From Dysgonomonas sp. 511 (lineage in GTDB: Bacteria > Bacteroidota > Bacteroidia > Bacteroidales > Dysgonomonadaceae), in contig NZ_QVMQ01000001.1 in the NCBI RefSeq assembly GCF_010501105.1, positions 62,001 to 126,000 of the forward strand: 64,000 bases of DNA. The letters are read 5' to 3'. Positions 46,248-57,300 of the stretch are shown piece after piece (the stretch's first letter is position 1; the number at the start of each line of letters is the position of its first letter). The notes under the pieces were generated by a model, which saw only the letters and a list, made by a program, of their open reading frames with translations, searched no databases and was not told the origin of the DNA. Both the position numbers and the translations under genes were made by a program.

Positions 46248-46810
46248 ATCAGTTTGTTCATTGCCAAATATTTCCATATAGTTGCGGCGTGCATCGACTG
46301 CAATATCTCGTCTTTATAAAGCAAGTCTTTTACCTCATCGAGCGACAGGAGGTGTACCGTAATATCTTCTGTTGGTTCAAGATGCTGGCCTGATACTTTT
46401 TCCACATCGGTAGCTACGAAGCAGTACGTCCTGTTGGTATGTGTGCCGGGATTGGCAGATGTCACCATTATTTGCTCCCATTTACCATTGGCATAGCCCG
46501 TTTCTTCGAAGAGTTCGCGTTGGGCGGAAACCAGAGGCGAGGCATCTTCCTTTTCGCAGACACCTGCCGGCAGTTCCATAGATGTGACTCCGGCTCCGTG
46601 CCTGTATTGGCGGATAAGTATATATTCCTTGTCTTTGGTTATTGCCAGCATACATACCCAGTCGGGATATTCGAGGACGTAGTATTCCGGAATTTCGCTT
46701 CCGTTGGGCAATTTCACATGTTCGCGCCTTGCAGTAAACCACGGTTCGCGCGACAGGTATTCACTTTTTACTACCGTCCATTTTTTGCTATCCTTTTGTT
46801 CTTCCGTCAT
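46244..46810 (-). CDS. NUDIX hydrolase, ADP-ribose pyrophosphatase-like
   Basis: A 188-residue cytoplasmic pyrophosphohydrolase. The start is taken at the ATG 46810 (MTEEQKDSKKW); the frame is open to a TTG at 46822, just before the stop of the cyclophilin gene. The Nudix segment reads AGVCEKEDASPLVSAQRELFEETGY, with a complete REL-x-EE-x-G, but the first half is one residue longer than the consensus and has Asp where the first Glu usually is. An arginine-rich IRQYRHGAG substrate loop near 95 is typical of ADP-ribose hydrolases. It follows the cyclophilin gene after 14 nt and is probably in the same transcript. Confidence 0.8.
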   Translation of the reverse strand: MTEEQKDSKKWTVVKSEYLSREPWFTARREHVKLPNGSEIPEYYVLEYPDWVCMLAITKDKEYILIRQYRHGAGVTSMELPAGVCEKEDASPLVSAQRELFEETGYANGKWEQIMVTSANPGTHTNRTYCFVATDVEKVSGQHLEPTEDITVHLLSLDEVKDLLYKDEILQSMHAATIWKYLAMNKLI

Positions 46811-46824
46811 CTTGTGCCCCAATT

Positions 46825-47634
46825 TTATTCAATTATTTTCATTTCCAGGATTACCACTTGTTGCAGAGGCTTGTCTCTCATATTGGTTTCCAGGTTTTGA
46901 ATCTTGTCTACCACATCCATTCCTTCTATCACTTCGCCAAATACCGTATATTCGCCATCAAGATGCGGTGTGCCTCCTATGGTTTTGTAGATTTCCTTTT
47001 GCTCTTCGGTGTATTGTGTTTCCTGCCTTCTTTTTTCGGCTTCCTGCATAGCTTGTTCCTGCCATTGGGCGCGCAATGCTGTTATACCGGCGCGGTTGCC
47101 TTCTTTGTAAAGCGCTTTCAGGCTATCCATGCTGGCCGATTGCAGGTTGCTGTAGATATTTTGTTTCAAGCGTTCGAAACGGGTCTTTTCCAGTTCTTTT
47201 ATTTTTTCATCATAAAATTTCTCCCCCGTCACTATATAAAACTGTGCTGCATCCGAAGCCTTTGTCGGGTTTTCGGCATCGCCCCAACGGGCGGCGGCTA
47301 CAGCTCCGCGCTTGTGATAGTGTAACGGATATTTTATTTCGGCGGGGATGGTGTCTGCCAATTCTCTTTTCGCTTCAACCTCATTGTTCTCCTGCGAACT
47401 TTTTGCATCGCCACCCTGTATCATAAAGTCTTTGATGACGCGGTGGAATGTAAGTCCGGTATAGTAACCCGAATTTACCTTTCCTGCAAAATTATCCCTG
47501 TGGCCGGATGTTTCTTTATATAATTTGATTTTGATGTCTCCATAATTGGTTTTTATCAGTACGATGGGTTCCTGGCTGTTGCTGCACATAGTTGTAAATA
47601 AGAGAATTGATATAGTGAATAGTAAATGTTTCAT
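46825..47634 (-). CDS. Cyclophilin-type peptidyl-prolyl isomerase, lipoprotein
   Basis: A 269-residue isomerase that helps fold proteins outside the cytoplasm. The signal ends FTTMC (Cys17), suggesting a lipoprotein. The cyclophilin fold starts at about 25 ([13 protein letters not shown]) with [14 protein letters not shown] near 64-77 and [10 protein letters not shown] near 130. An insertion of about 75 residues, rich in Glu, Lys and Gln (145-220, likely coiled coil), interrupts the domain before [17 protein letters not shown]. The M3-peptidase gene is upstream, behind a terminator. Confidence 0.85.
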   Translation of the reverse strand: MKHLLFTISILLFTTMCSNSQEPIVLIKTNYGDIKIKLYKETSGHRDNFAGKVNSGYYTGLTFHRVIKDFMIQGGDAKSSQENNEVEAKRELADTIPAEIKYPLHYHKRGAVAAARWGDAENPTKASDAAQFYIVTGEKFYDEKIKELEKTRFERLKQNIYSNLQSASMDSLKALYKEGNRAGITALRAQWQEQAMQEAEKRRQETQYTEEQKEIYKTIGGTPHLDGEYTVFGEVIEGMDVVDKIQNLETNMRDKPLQQVVILEMKIIE

Positions 47635-47696
47635 ACCTGTTGCTTAAAAAGACAGCATAAAAGTACATATTTTTAATCGAATACAGGTACGATAAT

Positions 47697-47749
47697 AAAA
47701 GCGGAGTGAAGTATCTCTCGGAAAAGAGATATTTCGCTCCGCTTAAAAA
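47697..47749 (-). terminator. Strong intrinsic terminator of the M3 peptidase gene
   Basis: The stem is about 20 bp long (AAGCGGAG... at 47699 pairing with ...CTCCGCTT at 47745) with one or two mismatches and a short loop. On the minus strand it is followed by TTTTATT. It lies between the M3 peptidase and the cyclophilin genes. Confidence 0.8.
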
Positions 47750-47788
47750 GATAACAGCAAAGACTGTTTTTATCGTTCGGTTATCGTA

Positions 47789-49882
47789 TTATCTTTTTAT
47801 ACCGTTTCTTTCCAATAAAGCATCTACAGTCGGCTCTTGTCCTCTGAATTTCACGTAAAGACTCATCGGTTCTTCTGTATTTCCACGTTCGAGGACGTTT
47901 TTGCGGAACGATTCGGCTGTTTCTTTATTGAAGATACCTGTTTTCTTGAACAGTGCGAAAGCATCGGCATCGAGCACCTCAGCCCATTTGTAGCCATAAT
48001 ATCCGGCAGCATAGCCTCCCGAGAATATATGACCGAACGAAGGCGACATGGCTGCGCTCTCTACTACCGGCAGCAATGCTGTTTTATTCATTGCCTTATG
48101 TTCGAATGCGATAACATCGCCTGTATATGGTTCGTTTAGCGTATGCCAAGCCATATCCAGATACCCGAAAGACAACTGACGGTAGCAGAGGTATCCCGCA
48201 TTGAAGTTTGCGGCATCTATAAGTTTCTGAACCAGTTCGGCAGGGATTTTCTCTCCTGTTTTGTAATGCACTGCAAATTTATCGAGGTACTCTTTTTCTG
48301 TCAGCCAATTTTCCATTATTTGCGAAGGAAGTTCAACGAAGTCGTGCAATACGTTTGTTCCCGACAATGTTTCGTAAGTACATTTAGTCAATATTCCGTG
48401 CAGGGCATGTCCAAATTCGTGCAGGAATGTTTCTACTTCGTTGAATGTCAGCAAAGCCGGCTCTGTTTCCGTCGGACGGGTGAAGTTCATTACAATAGTA
48501 ACGTGCGGGCGCGAATCCACTCCTTTTTCAACATATTGTCCTTTATATTCGCTCATCCATGCGCCCTGACGCTTGCCTTCGCGCGGATGGAAGTCTGTAT
48601 AAAGCACAGCAAGGAATTGTCCTTTTTCGTCCAATACATCAAATGCTTCTACTTCAGGATGATAAACCTGTATTTTTGTGTTTTTCCTGAATGTGATGCC
48701 ATAAAGGTCTGTAGCCAGGCCGAATACACCTTTCTTTACATTTTCCAGTTCGAAGTATGGGCGTACCAGTTCATCATTTACACTATATCTTGCATCTTTC
48801 AGCTTTTCGGAATAATACGACCAGTCCCAAGGCATAAGTTCTATTCCTTTTCCTTCCATGCCAACGGCAAATCCTTCTACCATTTTCACATCTTCGCGTG
48901 CAGCCACAGCATAGGCTTTAAACAGGTCGTCGAGCAAGCCGTAAACATGTTCTTTGTCTTTCGCCATCTTGTTGCGCAACACATAAGAAGCATAATCAGG
49001 GTAGCCCAGCAACTTGGCAATTTCGAGACGGGTCTGTGCTATTTGTTTCACATTTTCCCTGTTGTCGAACTCACCTCCGGCAGCACATTGTGTAGTATAT
49101 GCCATATACAGCTTTTCGCGAAGGTCGCGGCGCGAAGAGTATTTCATAAATGCTATGTAGCTGGGAGCCGACAGGTCGAATACCCAGCCTTCTTTGCCTT
49201 TAGCTTTTGCCTTTGCGGCAGCGGCATCTTTTATCATTTGTGGCAGGCCGGCAAGGTCGGCTTCGTCGGTAAGCAACATTTCATATTTGTTATTTTCTTT
49301 CAGCGAATTTTGCCCGAACATAAGGCTCAACTGGCTAAGCTTCGACGATAGTTCCTTATATGTTTCGCGATCTTTGCCTGTCAGTGTGGCTCCGCTGTTT
49401 TCGAATCCTTGATACGTTTTCTCCACCAGGCGGATTTGCTCAGGGGTGAGGTTCGACTCATATCTTTTGTCATAAACGGCTTTTACTCTTTTGAAAAGAG
49501 CTTCGTTCAGTGTGATTTCATTCGAGTGTACAGACAGTTTAGGCTGTATATTTTGTGCTATCTGCATCATTTCGTCATTACTTTCAGAACTCAACAGGTT
49601 GTAAAACACAGATGTAACTTTCGACAATAGTTTGCCCGATTCTTCCAATGCTATTATCGTGTTTTCGAAGGTAGCCATCGAGCGCACCATCGTTATGCGG
49701 TTTATTTCGTTTTGGTGCTCCTTTATGGCCTTGTCGATAGCCGGTTCGTAATGCTCGTTCTTTATCTTGTCGAACGGCGGGGTTTCGTACGGGGTTTTAT
49801 ACTTTGCAAAAAATGGATTTTGAGCTTCGATTGTAGTCATAATCGTCATTAAAAATAAGATTGAAAAAATTATTTTCTTCAT
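47789..49882 (-). CDS. M3-family peptidyl-dipeptidase (Dcp-like)
   Basis: A 697-residue zinc metallopeptidase. Signal peptide 1-20 (cleavage after IEA), so it is periplasmic. Catalytic zinc motif HEFGH (in VETFLHEFGHALHGIL, about residue 484-488), with the downstream Glu in the helix that follows. N-terminal helical region 25-250 (FENSGATLTGKDRETYKELSSKLSQ). The family removes dipeptides from peptide C-termini and cleaves short peptides. The repeat element copy B lies upstream, in the divergent space toward ruvA. The gene ends before a strong terminator. Confidence 0.88.
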   Translation of the reverse strand: MKKIIFSILFLMTIMTTIEAQNPFFAKYKTPYETPPFDKIKNEHYEPAIDKAIKEHQNEINRITMVRSMATFENTIIALEESGKLLSKVTSVFYNLLSSESNDEMMQIAQNIQPKLSVHSNEITLNEALFKRVKAVYDKRYESNLTPEQIRLVEKTYQGFENSGATLTGKDRETYKELSSKLSQLSLMFGQNSLKENNKYEMLLTDEADLAGLPQMIKDAAAAKAKAKGKEGWVFDLSAPSYIAFMKYSSRRDLREKLYMAYTTQCAAGGEFDNRENVKQIAQTRLEIAKLLGYPDYASYVLRNKMAKDKEHVYGLLDDLFKAYAVAAREDVKMVEGFAVGMEGKGIELMPWDWSYYSEKLKDARYSVNDELVRPYFELENVKKGVFGLATDLYGITFRKNTKIQVYHPEVEAFDVLDEKGQFLAVLYTDFHPREGKRQGAWMSEYKGQYVEKGVDSRPHVTIVMNFTRPTETEPALLTFNEVETFLHEFGHALHGILTKCTYETLSGTNVLHDFVELPSQIMENWLTEKEYLDKFAVHYKTGEKIPAELVQKLIDAANFNAGYLCYRQLSFGYLDMAWHTLNEPYTGDVIAFEHKAMNKTALLPVVESAAMSPSFGHIFSGGYAAGYYGYKWAEVLDADAFALFKKTGIFNKETAESFRKNVLERGNTEEPMSLYVKFRGQEPTVDALLERNGIKR

Positions 49883-49975
49883 ATATTATAGATTTTAGAT
49901 AGTGAAACCTATGTTAGTTACAACAGTTTCGATATGGTTTTGTTTTTATCAGATAATGCAAATCAGTCGTTAAAT

Positions 49976-50492
49976 AAAATGTTCTTTTATCTTCTACGCG
50001 CAATCATAGATTGCTTGTGTTCCTTTTGGCCTAAGCCCCAAAAGGAACCAAAAACGCTTTTGCGCCTCGCTTCGTGGTACGACCCGTTAACGGAGGTGAT
50101 GGCTAAACGAGAAAACTCGCTCAAAATGAGTCTAGGTTCTATCACTTTGGATAAGCTCAAACACGTTCTCGTTTCTAACGCCATCTTTCTCCGACGGGTG
50201 CCCCGTACACTCATCTTATGGCGCGGGCTGACGCACGAAAGCAAAGGCTATTCGTGCGTCAGCTTCCTGCGCATTAGTGCCGCAGGTGGGTACCTGTCCG
50301 GTGAGGGCGGCGTAGAAACAAACGGGGCGGTAGCCCATGTGTTTGTTTCAGCCGACAAGCCGTTGACAGGTCACCGAGGTACGAAGCGCTAGCCTTTTGC
50401 TTCGTTTTGGGCAATGCCAAAATGAAGGACAAGCCCGGGAGGGCGCGTTAGTAAAAACGCAAAAATTGAATACAATAATAAAAGAACGTTTT
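49976..50492. repeat. Structured repeat element, copy B (inverted relative to A)
   Basis: Closed by GTTCTTTTAT 49981-49990 with ATAAAAGAAC 50478-50487; the pairing extends to 49976 and 50492 with one mismatch. End hairpins: 50019-50029 with 50038-50048, and 50400-50410 with 50417-50427. Internal stems: GATGGC 50098-50103 plus AAACGAGAA 50105-50113 with TTCTCGTTT 50166-50174 and GCCATC 50180-50185; 50227-50239 with 50251-50263 (13 bp perfect); and GAAACAAAC 50315-50323 with 50341-50349, enclosing GGGC 50325-50328 with GCCC 50333-50336. The ends and loops match copy A, but the stems differ in sequence and keep pairing. Overlapping ORFs are not shared with copy A. It is in the divergent space between the M3 peptidase and ruvA. 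Confidence 0.8.
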
Positions 50493-50526
50493 TTTTAACA
50501 ATCCGACTCCTTGTTGCTTCCATAAC

Positions 50527-50600
50527 GATATAATCTCTATTATATCTGATTTTAGAATCCGTCAAAGGTATAAAAACTAATTCAAAAAACTTTATCTTTG
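50527..50600 (+). promoter_or_regulatory. Palindrome and -7 box upstream of ruvA
   Basis: GATATAAT 50527-50534 and ATTATATC 50539-50546 form a perfect dyad around CTCT. A TATCTTTG box at 50593-50600 is 117 nt before the ruvA ATG. Between them and the gene is a 9-codon ORF (ATG at 50628) of unclear relevance. Confidence 0.4.
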
Positions 50601-50717
50601 CCAGTTGATTAAAATGTTATCGCCTGTATGGATACTAAGCAGATCATTCAGGTTTGAACGATATACTTTTTTTTCTTTTTTTTCGTTATAAATTAACTTG
50701 GTAACTCAGAAAACAAT

Positions 50718-51299
50718 ATGATTGATTATATAAAGGGCGAGATAACAGAATTAACACCTGCCTCTGTCACTGTAGAAGCATATGGTATCGGATATTTTAT
50801 CAATATATCGCTCAATACATACACCAGCCTCACCGGCAAGAAACAGGCACAAGTCTATATCTACGAAGCTATACGGGAAGATGCGCATGTGCTTTTTGGC
50901 TTTGCCGAAAAGAGCGAGCGTGAGATGTTCCTGCTTTTGATTAGCGTTTCGGGTATCGGTGCAGGTACGGCGCGGATGATGCTTTCGTCGCTGAACACTC
51001 AGGAACTCGCCAGTGTTATAGCTGCGGGTAATGCCGATATACTGAAATCGGTGAAAGGTATCGGGCTGAAAACCGCCCAGCGGGTAATAATAGACCTGAA
51101 AGACAAGATAAAAGCGACAGGGGTAGGACAAACGGATATGTTGCCGTTGGCAAACCCTTCGGGCGAAGAGGCAGTTGCTGCGCTGGTCATGCTGGGATTT
51201 CCGCAGCAGGCTTCACAAAAAGCAGTAGGAAAGATATTGAAGGACGATCCTTCACTTTCGGTGGAACAGGTAATCAAGGTTGCCTTGAAAATGTTGTAA
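50718..51299 (+). CDS. ruvA: Holliday junction DNA helicase subunit RuvA
   Basis: A 193-residue protein that binds Holliday junctions and loads RuvB for branch migration. Domain I is an OB fold ([29 protein letters not shown]), domain II has two helix-hairpin-helix motifs ([17 protein letters not shown] and [23 protein letters not shown]), and domain III ([21 protein letters not shown]) binds RuvB. Length is normal. sprA follows after 27 nt with no promoter seen, so the two are probably co-transcribed, a linkage common in Bacteroidetes. Confidence 0.95.
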   Translation: MIDYIKGEITELTPASVTVEAYGIGYFINISLNTYTSLTGKKQAQVYIYEAIREDAHVLFGFAEKSEREMFLLLISVSGIGAGTARMMLSSLNTQELASVIAAGNADILKSVKGIGLKTAQRVIIDLKDKIKATGVGQTDMLPLANPSGEEAVAALVMLGFPQQASQKAVGKILKDDPSLSVEQVIKVALKML

Positions 51300-51326
51300 A
51301 CGTATATATTTCAGCTGTTTGAAAAA

Positions 51327-54300
51327 TTGAGAAAAACGGTTAAATATTCATTCATAGTCATTCTTTTGATTGGTTTGTTTTCGGGTGTATATGCGAAAAC
51401 GGCTCTCCTTGTTGCCAACACTCCCGAGCCGATCGACGTACCTGCCGACTCCCTGCCCCGCTATCCTGTAAAGAAGACGCAAATAACGGAATATAAAGAC
51501 CTGGACGCCAATCCTCCTGCCGATCTTAAAGACCCGACGAATGTAAAGACAACTATCGAATACGATCCTGTTACCAAATCGTATATCTTCCGCACAAAGG
51601 TAGGAGATGAAGATATTGCCACTCCTTTTTCGCTGACGCAGGAAGAATACATGGATTATACCCTGCGCAAGTCAATGTCCAACTACTTCAGAGACAAGAA
51701 TGCCGAAGCTTATAACCAAAAAGACGAACCGTCTGACGAAGGCTTCTCGCTGAAAGACATAAGGCTGAACCTCAACGTTGCCGACAAGCTTTTTGGCCCC
51801 GGTGGCGTAAAGGTCACTACACAAGGGTATGTAGAAGCCCGTATGGGAATAAAGCGTACAACCTCTGAAAACCCGACCCTATCGGAGCGTAACAGGAAAA
51901 AAACGACATTCGAGTTCGACGAAGATATACAAATGAACGTCACCGCCTCGGTGGGCGATAAGATCAACTTCGGCATGAACTACGACACGAAGGCGCTTTT
52001 CGATTTCGACTCTAAAAAGCTCAAATTAGGCTATGGGGGCAAGGAAGATGAGATAATAAAGAAAATAGAAGCCGGAAATGTGAGTATGTCTACCACCAAT
52101 TCGCTGATAAATGGCGGAACATCGTTGTTTGGTATCAATGCCGAGCTGCAATTCGGCAAGTTGCGGGTAAATACCGTAATTTCACAGCAGGAATCGCAGT
52201 CGCAGTCCACCAATTCGAAGGGTGGGATTCAGACTTTGGAATATGAACTGAAAGCCGACCAGTACGACGAAAACAGGCACTTCTTCCTCGGACATTATTT
52301 CAGGGACAACTACGACAAGGCCATGAGCCGCATGCCATATATCCAATCTCCAGTTAACATAACAAGGATAGAAGTATGGATTACCAACAAGCGGATGAAC
52401 GATTACTCGCAGGCACGCAACATGCTGGCTTTCGCAGAAATAGCAGAGCACGATGTGATAAAGAATCCATTGTGGGGCAGTAGCGGGTCTGTAGCAACAC
52501 CCTACAACGGGGCAAACAGCTTGTATTCTACTATCACATCATCTTACCCGGCAGCAAGGGATATCACACAAGTCACGTCATTGTTTAGCGGCTACATCGA
52601 AGGCGGCATCGATTACGAAAAAGTAGAAAGCGCCCGTTTGCTCAGCTCGTCGGAATATACATACAGCCCGCAATTAGGCTATATTTCGTTGACTTCTGCT
52701 CTGCAGGCCGATGAGGTGTTGGCTGTGGCTTACGAATATACAATGAATGGGAAGACATACCAGGTGGGCGAATTTTCTACAGATATAGTCGATAAGTATG
52801 AAGCATCGAACCCCAAGTCGGGGGCATTGTTGCTGAAATTATTAAAACCCATATCACTATCTCCACGGTCGTACACATGGCATCTGATGATGAAAAACGT
52901 GTACCGGATAAGCGATAATGCAATACAGCAGGATCGGTTCAGGCTCAACATATCCTACCTGTCGGATACGGTAGGCACATATTTGAATTACATTACCGAA
53001 GGGCAGGTAAAAAACCAGTTGCTACTGAGGGTGATGAACCTCGACCGGCTCGATTCGCGCAACAACGAAGTGAAGAATAAAGACGGGCTTACCGGCGATG
53101 GCATCTTCGACTTTGTAGAAGGATATACGGTAAAGGCTCAGAACGGGCGCATTATATTTCCTGTAGTAGAACCCTTTGGTAGTCACCTGCGCAAGAAGAT
53201 AGGCAGCGATGCTGTTGCCGACAAATATGTCTATCAGGAATTGTACGATTCTACGCTGACCATTGCACGTCAGATAGCCGAAAAAAATAAGTTCAAAATA
53301 TATGGTACATACCGAGGTTCGGGCACCAACAATGCCGAGATAGACCTCAATGCGACCAACGTACCACAAGGTTCGGTAAGGCTTACTGCTGGAGGTACTA
53401 CCCTGACCGAAGGCGTAGATTATATAGTAGATTATATATCGGGGAAAGTAACGATTATCAACCAGAATATTCTCGACTCCGATATTCCCGTGCAGGTGTC
53501 CAGCGAAGGCTTTTCGATGGGTATGCAGCGCAAAACGATGATGGGGCTGAACCTAAGTTACGACATATCGAAGAATTTCAATATCGGTGGTACTATAATG
53601 CACTATTACGAAAAGCCACTGACCATAAAAACCGAATATGGCAATGAATCTGTAAAGAATACACTCTGGGGGCTCAACACATCCTTCCGCACAGAGTCCA
53701 TGTGGCTGACCAATCTGGTAGACAAGCTACCATTTGTAAATGCTACCCAGCCTTCGCAGATTACATTCAATGCCGAATTTGCCCACATGATTCCCGGACA
53801 TTACCAGAATGAAGAAGCAGGAGGATACTCGTATCTCGACGATTTCGAGTCGTCGCAATCGAGGATCGATATAAAAAGTCCTTATGCCTGGGCATTGGCA
53901 GCTACGCCTTACGACGATGTCAGCGATGTTTTCTTTGGCGGGCCAGCATACACCAATAAGATAGAATATGGGAATAAGCGTGCCCGGCTTGCATGGTTTA
54001 CTATCGACGGACTGTTTACACGGCAGGGTTCTTCGCTCACGCCCGAACATATAAAGAATGATAAAGATCAGCTATCGAACCATTTTGTGCGCGAGATCTC
54101 GATGGAAGAGATATACCCGTATAAAGATGTGGCATACAATGAGGCGGCTACCATACCAGCCCTCAACCTGTCTTATTATCCTACCGAAAGAGGCCCATAC
54201 AACCTCGATGCAACCGATATAGGCACCGATGGTAAACTGCTGAAACCCGAAGAACGGTGGGGCGGCATTACCCGCAAGATGGATGTACGCGATTTCGAAG

Positions 54301-57300
54301 CTTCGAATATCGAGTATATCGAATTTTGGCTGATGGATCCGTTTGTCTACAATTCTACCGACCCTGTACCCAATAAGGGTGGCGAACTGTATATCAATCT
54401 GGGAGAGATATCGGAAGATGTATTGAAAGACGGGAAGAAGTTCTACGAAAACGGATTGCCAGCTACCGGCGACCCCAACGACCCCGATGCTGTCGATTTC
54501 ACAGTATGGGGCAAAGTGCCCAAACGCCAGTCTACTGTTTATGCCTTTGATGACAATCAGGGTACTGATGCCCGCAGGAGGCAGGATGTAGGGCTCAATG
54601 GACTTAGCACCGACGAAGAATTCCAGTTTCAGACTTACACGGATTATCTTCGCGATTACAGGGCGAAGCTTTCGGCATCGGCTACAGAAGAATTGTCAAA
54701 CGACCCTTTCTCTCCATTGAACGATCCGGGTGGAGATACGTTCCATTTCTACCGTGGGGCAGATTACGACCGCAACCAGGTAAGTATTCTCGACAGGTAT
54801 AAGCACTATAACAATACAGAAGGCAATTCGCGGGCAACAGGCGATTCCGGCGAAAGTTTCGCAACGGCGGCACGCAATACGCCCGATGTGGAAGATATAG
54901 ATCAGGATAATACGCTAAACGAAACAGAAGCTTATTTTCAATACAAGATAGAGCTCGACCCCAATAAGATGAATGTCGGCGACAACTATATTGTCGATAG
55001 CCGTAAGGTCGCAGTCACCCTGCGCAACGGTCAACCCGGAGAGGTGACATGGTACCAGTTTAAAGTACCTGTTCGTCAGCCCGACAGGAAAATAGGCAAT
55101 ATACACGACTTCAAGAGTATCCGTTTTATGAGGATGTACCTGACGAAGTTTACACAAAATACATTCCTTCGTTTTGCAACATTGCAGCTTGTACGCGGCG
55201 ACTGGCGAGCCTATGAGCAAACGCTGAACAAGAATAATACACCATCGGGGAGCGGCACATTGGATGTTACAACAGTCAACATCGAAGAAAATGCAGAGCG
55301 CAAACCCATAGCTTATGTAGTGCCTCCGGGTGTGAGCCGTTCTACAGACCCGGGACAAGCTCAGATGTTGAAAGAAAATGAGCAGGCCTTGTCGCTCAAG
55401 GTTACAGACCTCGATCCTGAAGATGCGCGGGCTGTGTACAAAACTACCGCCTACGACCTGAGGCGGTACAAACGCTTACAAATGTTTGTACATGCCGAGA
55501 AACTGATAGATGGAGAAGATCTGGCTAAAGGCGACCTTACGGTATTTATGCGCTTGGGGTCGGACTACAAGAATAACTATTACGAATACGAAATACCACT
55601 GACCATTACACCGGAAGGTACATACAATACCAATAGCCAGGTAGACCGGTATGCAGTATGGCCTACCGACAATATGTTCGATTACCCTCTCGAACTCCTC
55701 AAAAATGTAAAACTGCACCGCAACAGGGAGAAACGGAAAGCTGGCTCGGCAATTTCATATACCACCCTGTATTCGGAGTACGACCCCGACAAAAAGAACA
55801 ATAAAGTAAGTGTGATGGGCAACCCCTCGTTGTCGGAAATAAATGTGATAATGATAGGGGTGAGAAATAATACCCGTGTAGTGAAATCGGGAGAAGTGTG
55901 GATAAATGAGTTGCGCCTTACCGACTTCGACGAAAAAGGTGGATGGGCGGCACAGGGAAACCTGAATGTCGCACTTTCCGATCTGGGTACAATCAGTGTA
56001 TCGGGACGAAAAGAAACCGTAGGCTTCGGAGCATTGGATCAGAGCCTTATGGAAAGGCGGTCTGACGACTATTATACCTATAGCGTGGCAGCAAACGTGG
56101 AACTGGGTAAATTCTTCCCGGAAAAGGCAAAGGTGAGCTTGCCGCTATATTACTCGTATTCCAACCAGACCACCACACCCGAATACGACCCGTTCGACCA
56201 GGACGTAACGCTTAAAGAATCGCTCAGCCTGGTAGATACAAAGGCCGAAAAAGATTCGATAAAGAGCCTTGCCCGCGATAGGACAACGACACGAAGCATC
56301 AGCCTCAATAATGTAAAGGTAAATGTGCAAAGCAAGACTCCTATGCCTTACGACCCCGCCAACTTTACGATGAGTTATTCGTATAGCCGTAGCGAAACCA
56401 ATAATCCTACTACTGTTTACGACCTGACTAAGAATTATAAGGCTACCCTTAACTATTCTTATTCCCCTCTGGTAAAAACATGGGAACCATTCAAAAAAGT
56501 GAAAGGGAAGTCGGGAGCTGCGAAGTTTGCCAAATCTATAGGCTTTAATTACCTGCCTGCTAGTATAGACTTCAACTCTAATATCACCCGCTACTATACC
56601 GAAACGTCGTTGCGCGACATAGAGAGTTATACATTAGGTGGGGATAACAGCGCATATCAGTTCCTCTCGTGGAGCCAGTCTTTCCTTTGGGACAGGGATT
56701 TTAATATCAACTGGGATTTTACCCGCAACATCAAATTCTCGTTCCAGTCGGGTACGCGTGCTGAGATAGAAGAACCATATCTGCAAGTAAATAAGGAGCT
56801 AAACAGGAGCGATTACGAGATTTGGAAAGACGAAGTGACCCGCAGCCTGAAAAGTCTGGGCGATCCGCTTTCGTACAGGCAAGTGGTAAAACTCACCTAC
56901 CAGTTGCCGTTCCGCAATATACCGGCACTCAACTGGATAAACTCCAATGCAGCCTATACCAGCGGATACCAATGGGACAGGGGCGCAAAGATAGATAGTA
57001 TGGAAGTAGGTAACACTATCAGCAACAATATGACATTGGAGTTTACCAACAGGCTGAACCTTACCACCCTTTACAATAAATCGAGCTTCCTGAAAAGGGT
57101 CAACGATCGTTTCGATGGCAGAAACAAACGGACGCAATCGCCGGCACAACGCAACAACCAACAGGCCCGGCGTCGAAGGTTTACACAACAGGTAACCCTG
57201 AAAAGCGATGGAAAGACAGAAATACGCCACGGATTAAGCACCAAAAATCTGGAAGTCGTAGCCAAGAAAGATGGCAAAACCTACACGGTAAAATTCAAGA

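Noticed and set aside
49934..50392. 152-codon ORF (+) and 85-codon ORF (49987-50244, -) over element copy B
   Set aside because: They run through hairpins, have no counterpart in copy A and show no protein-like composition.
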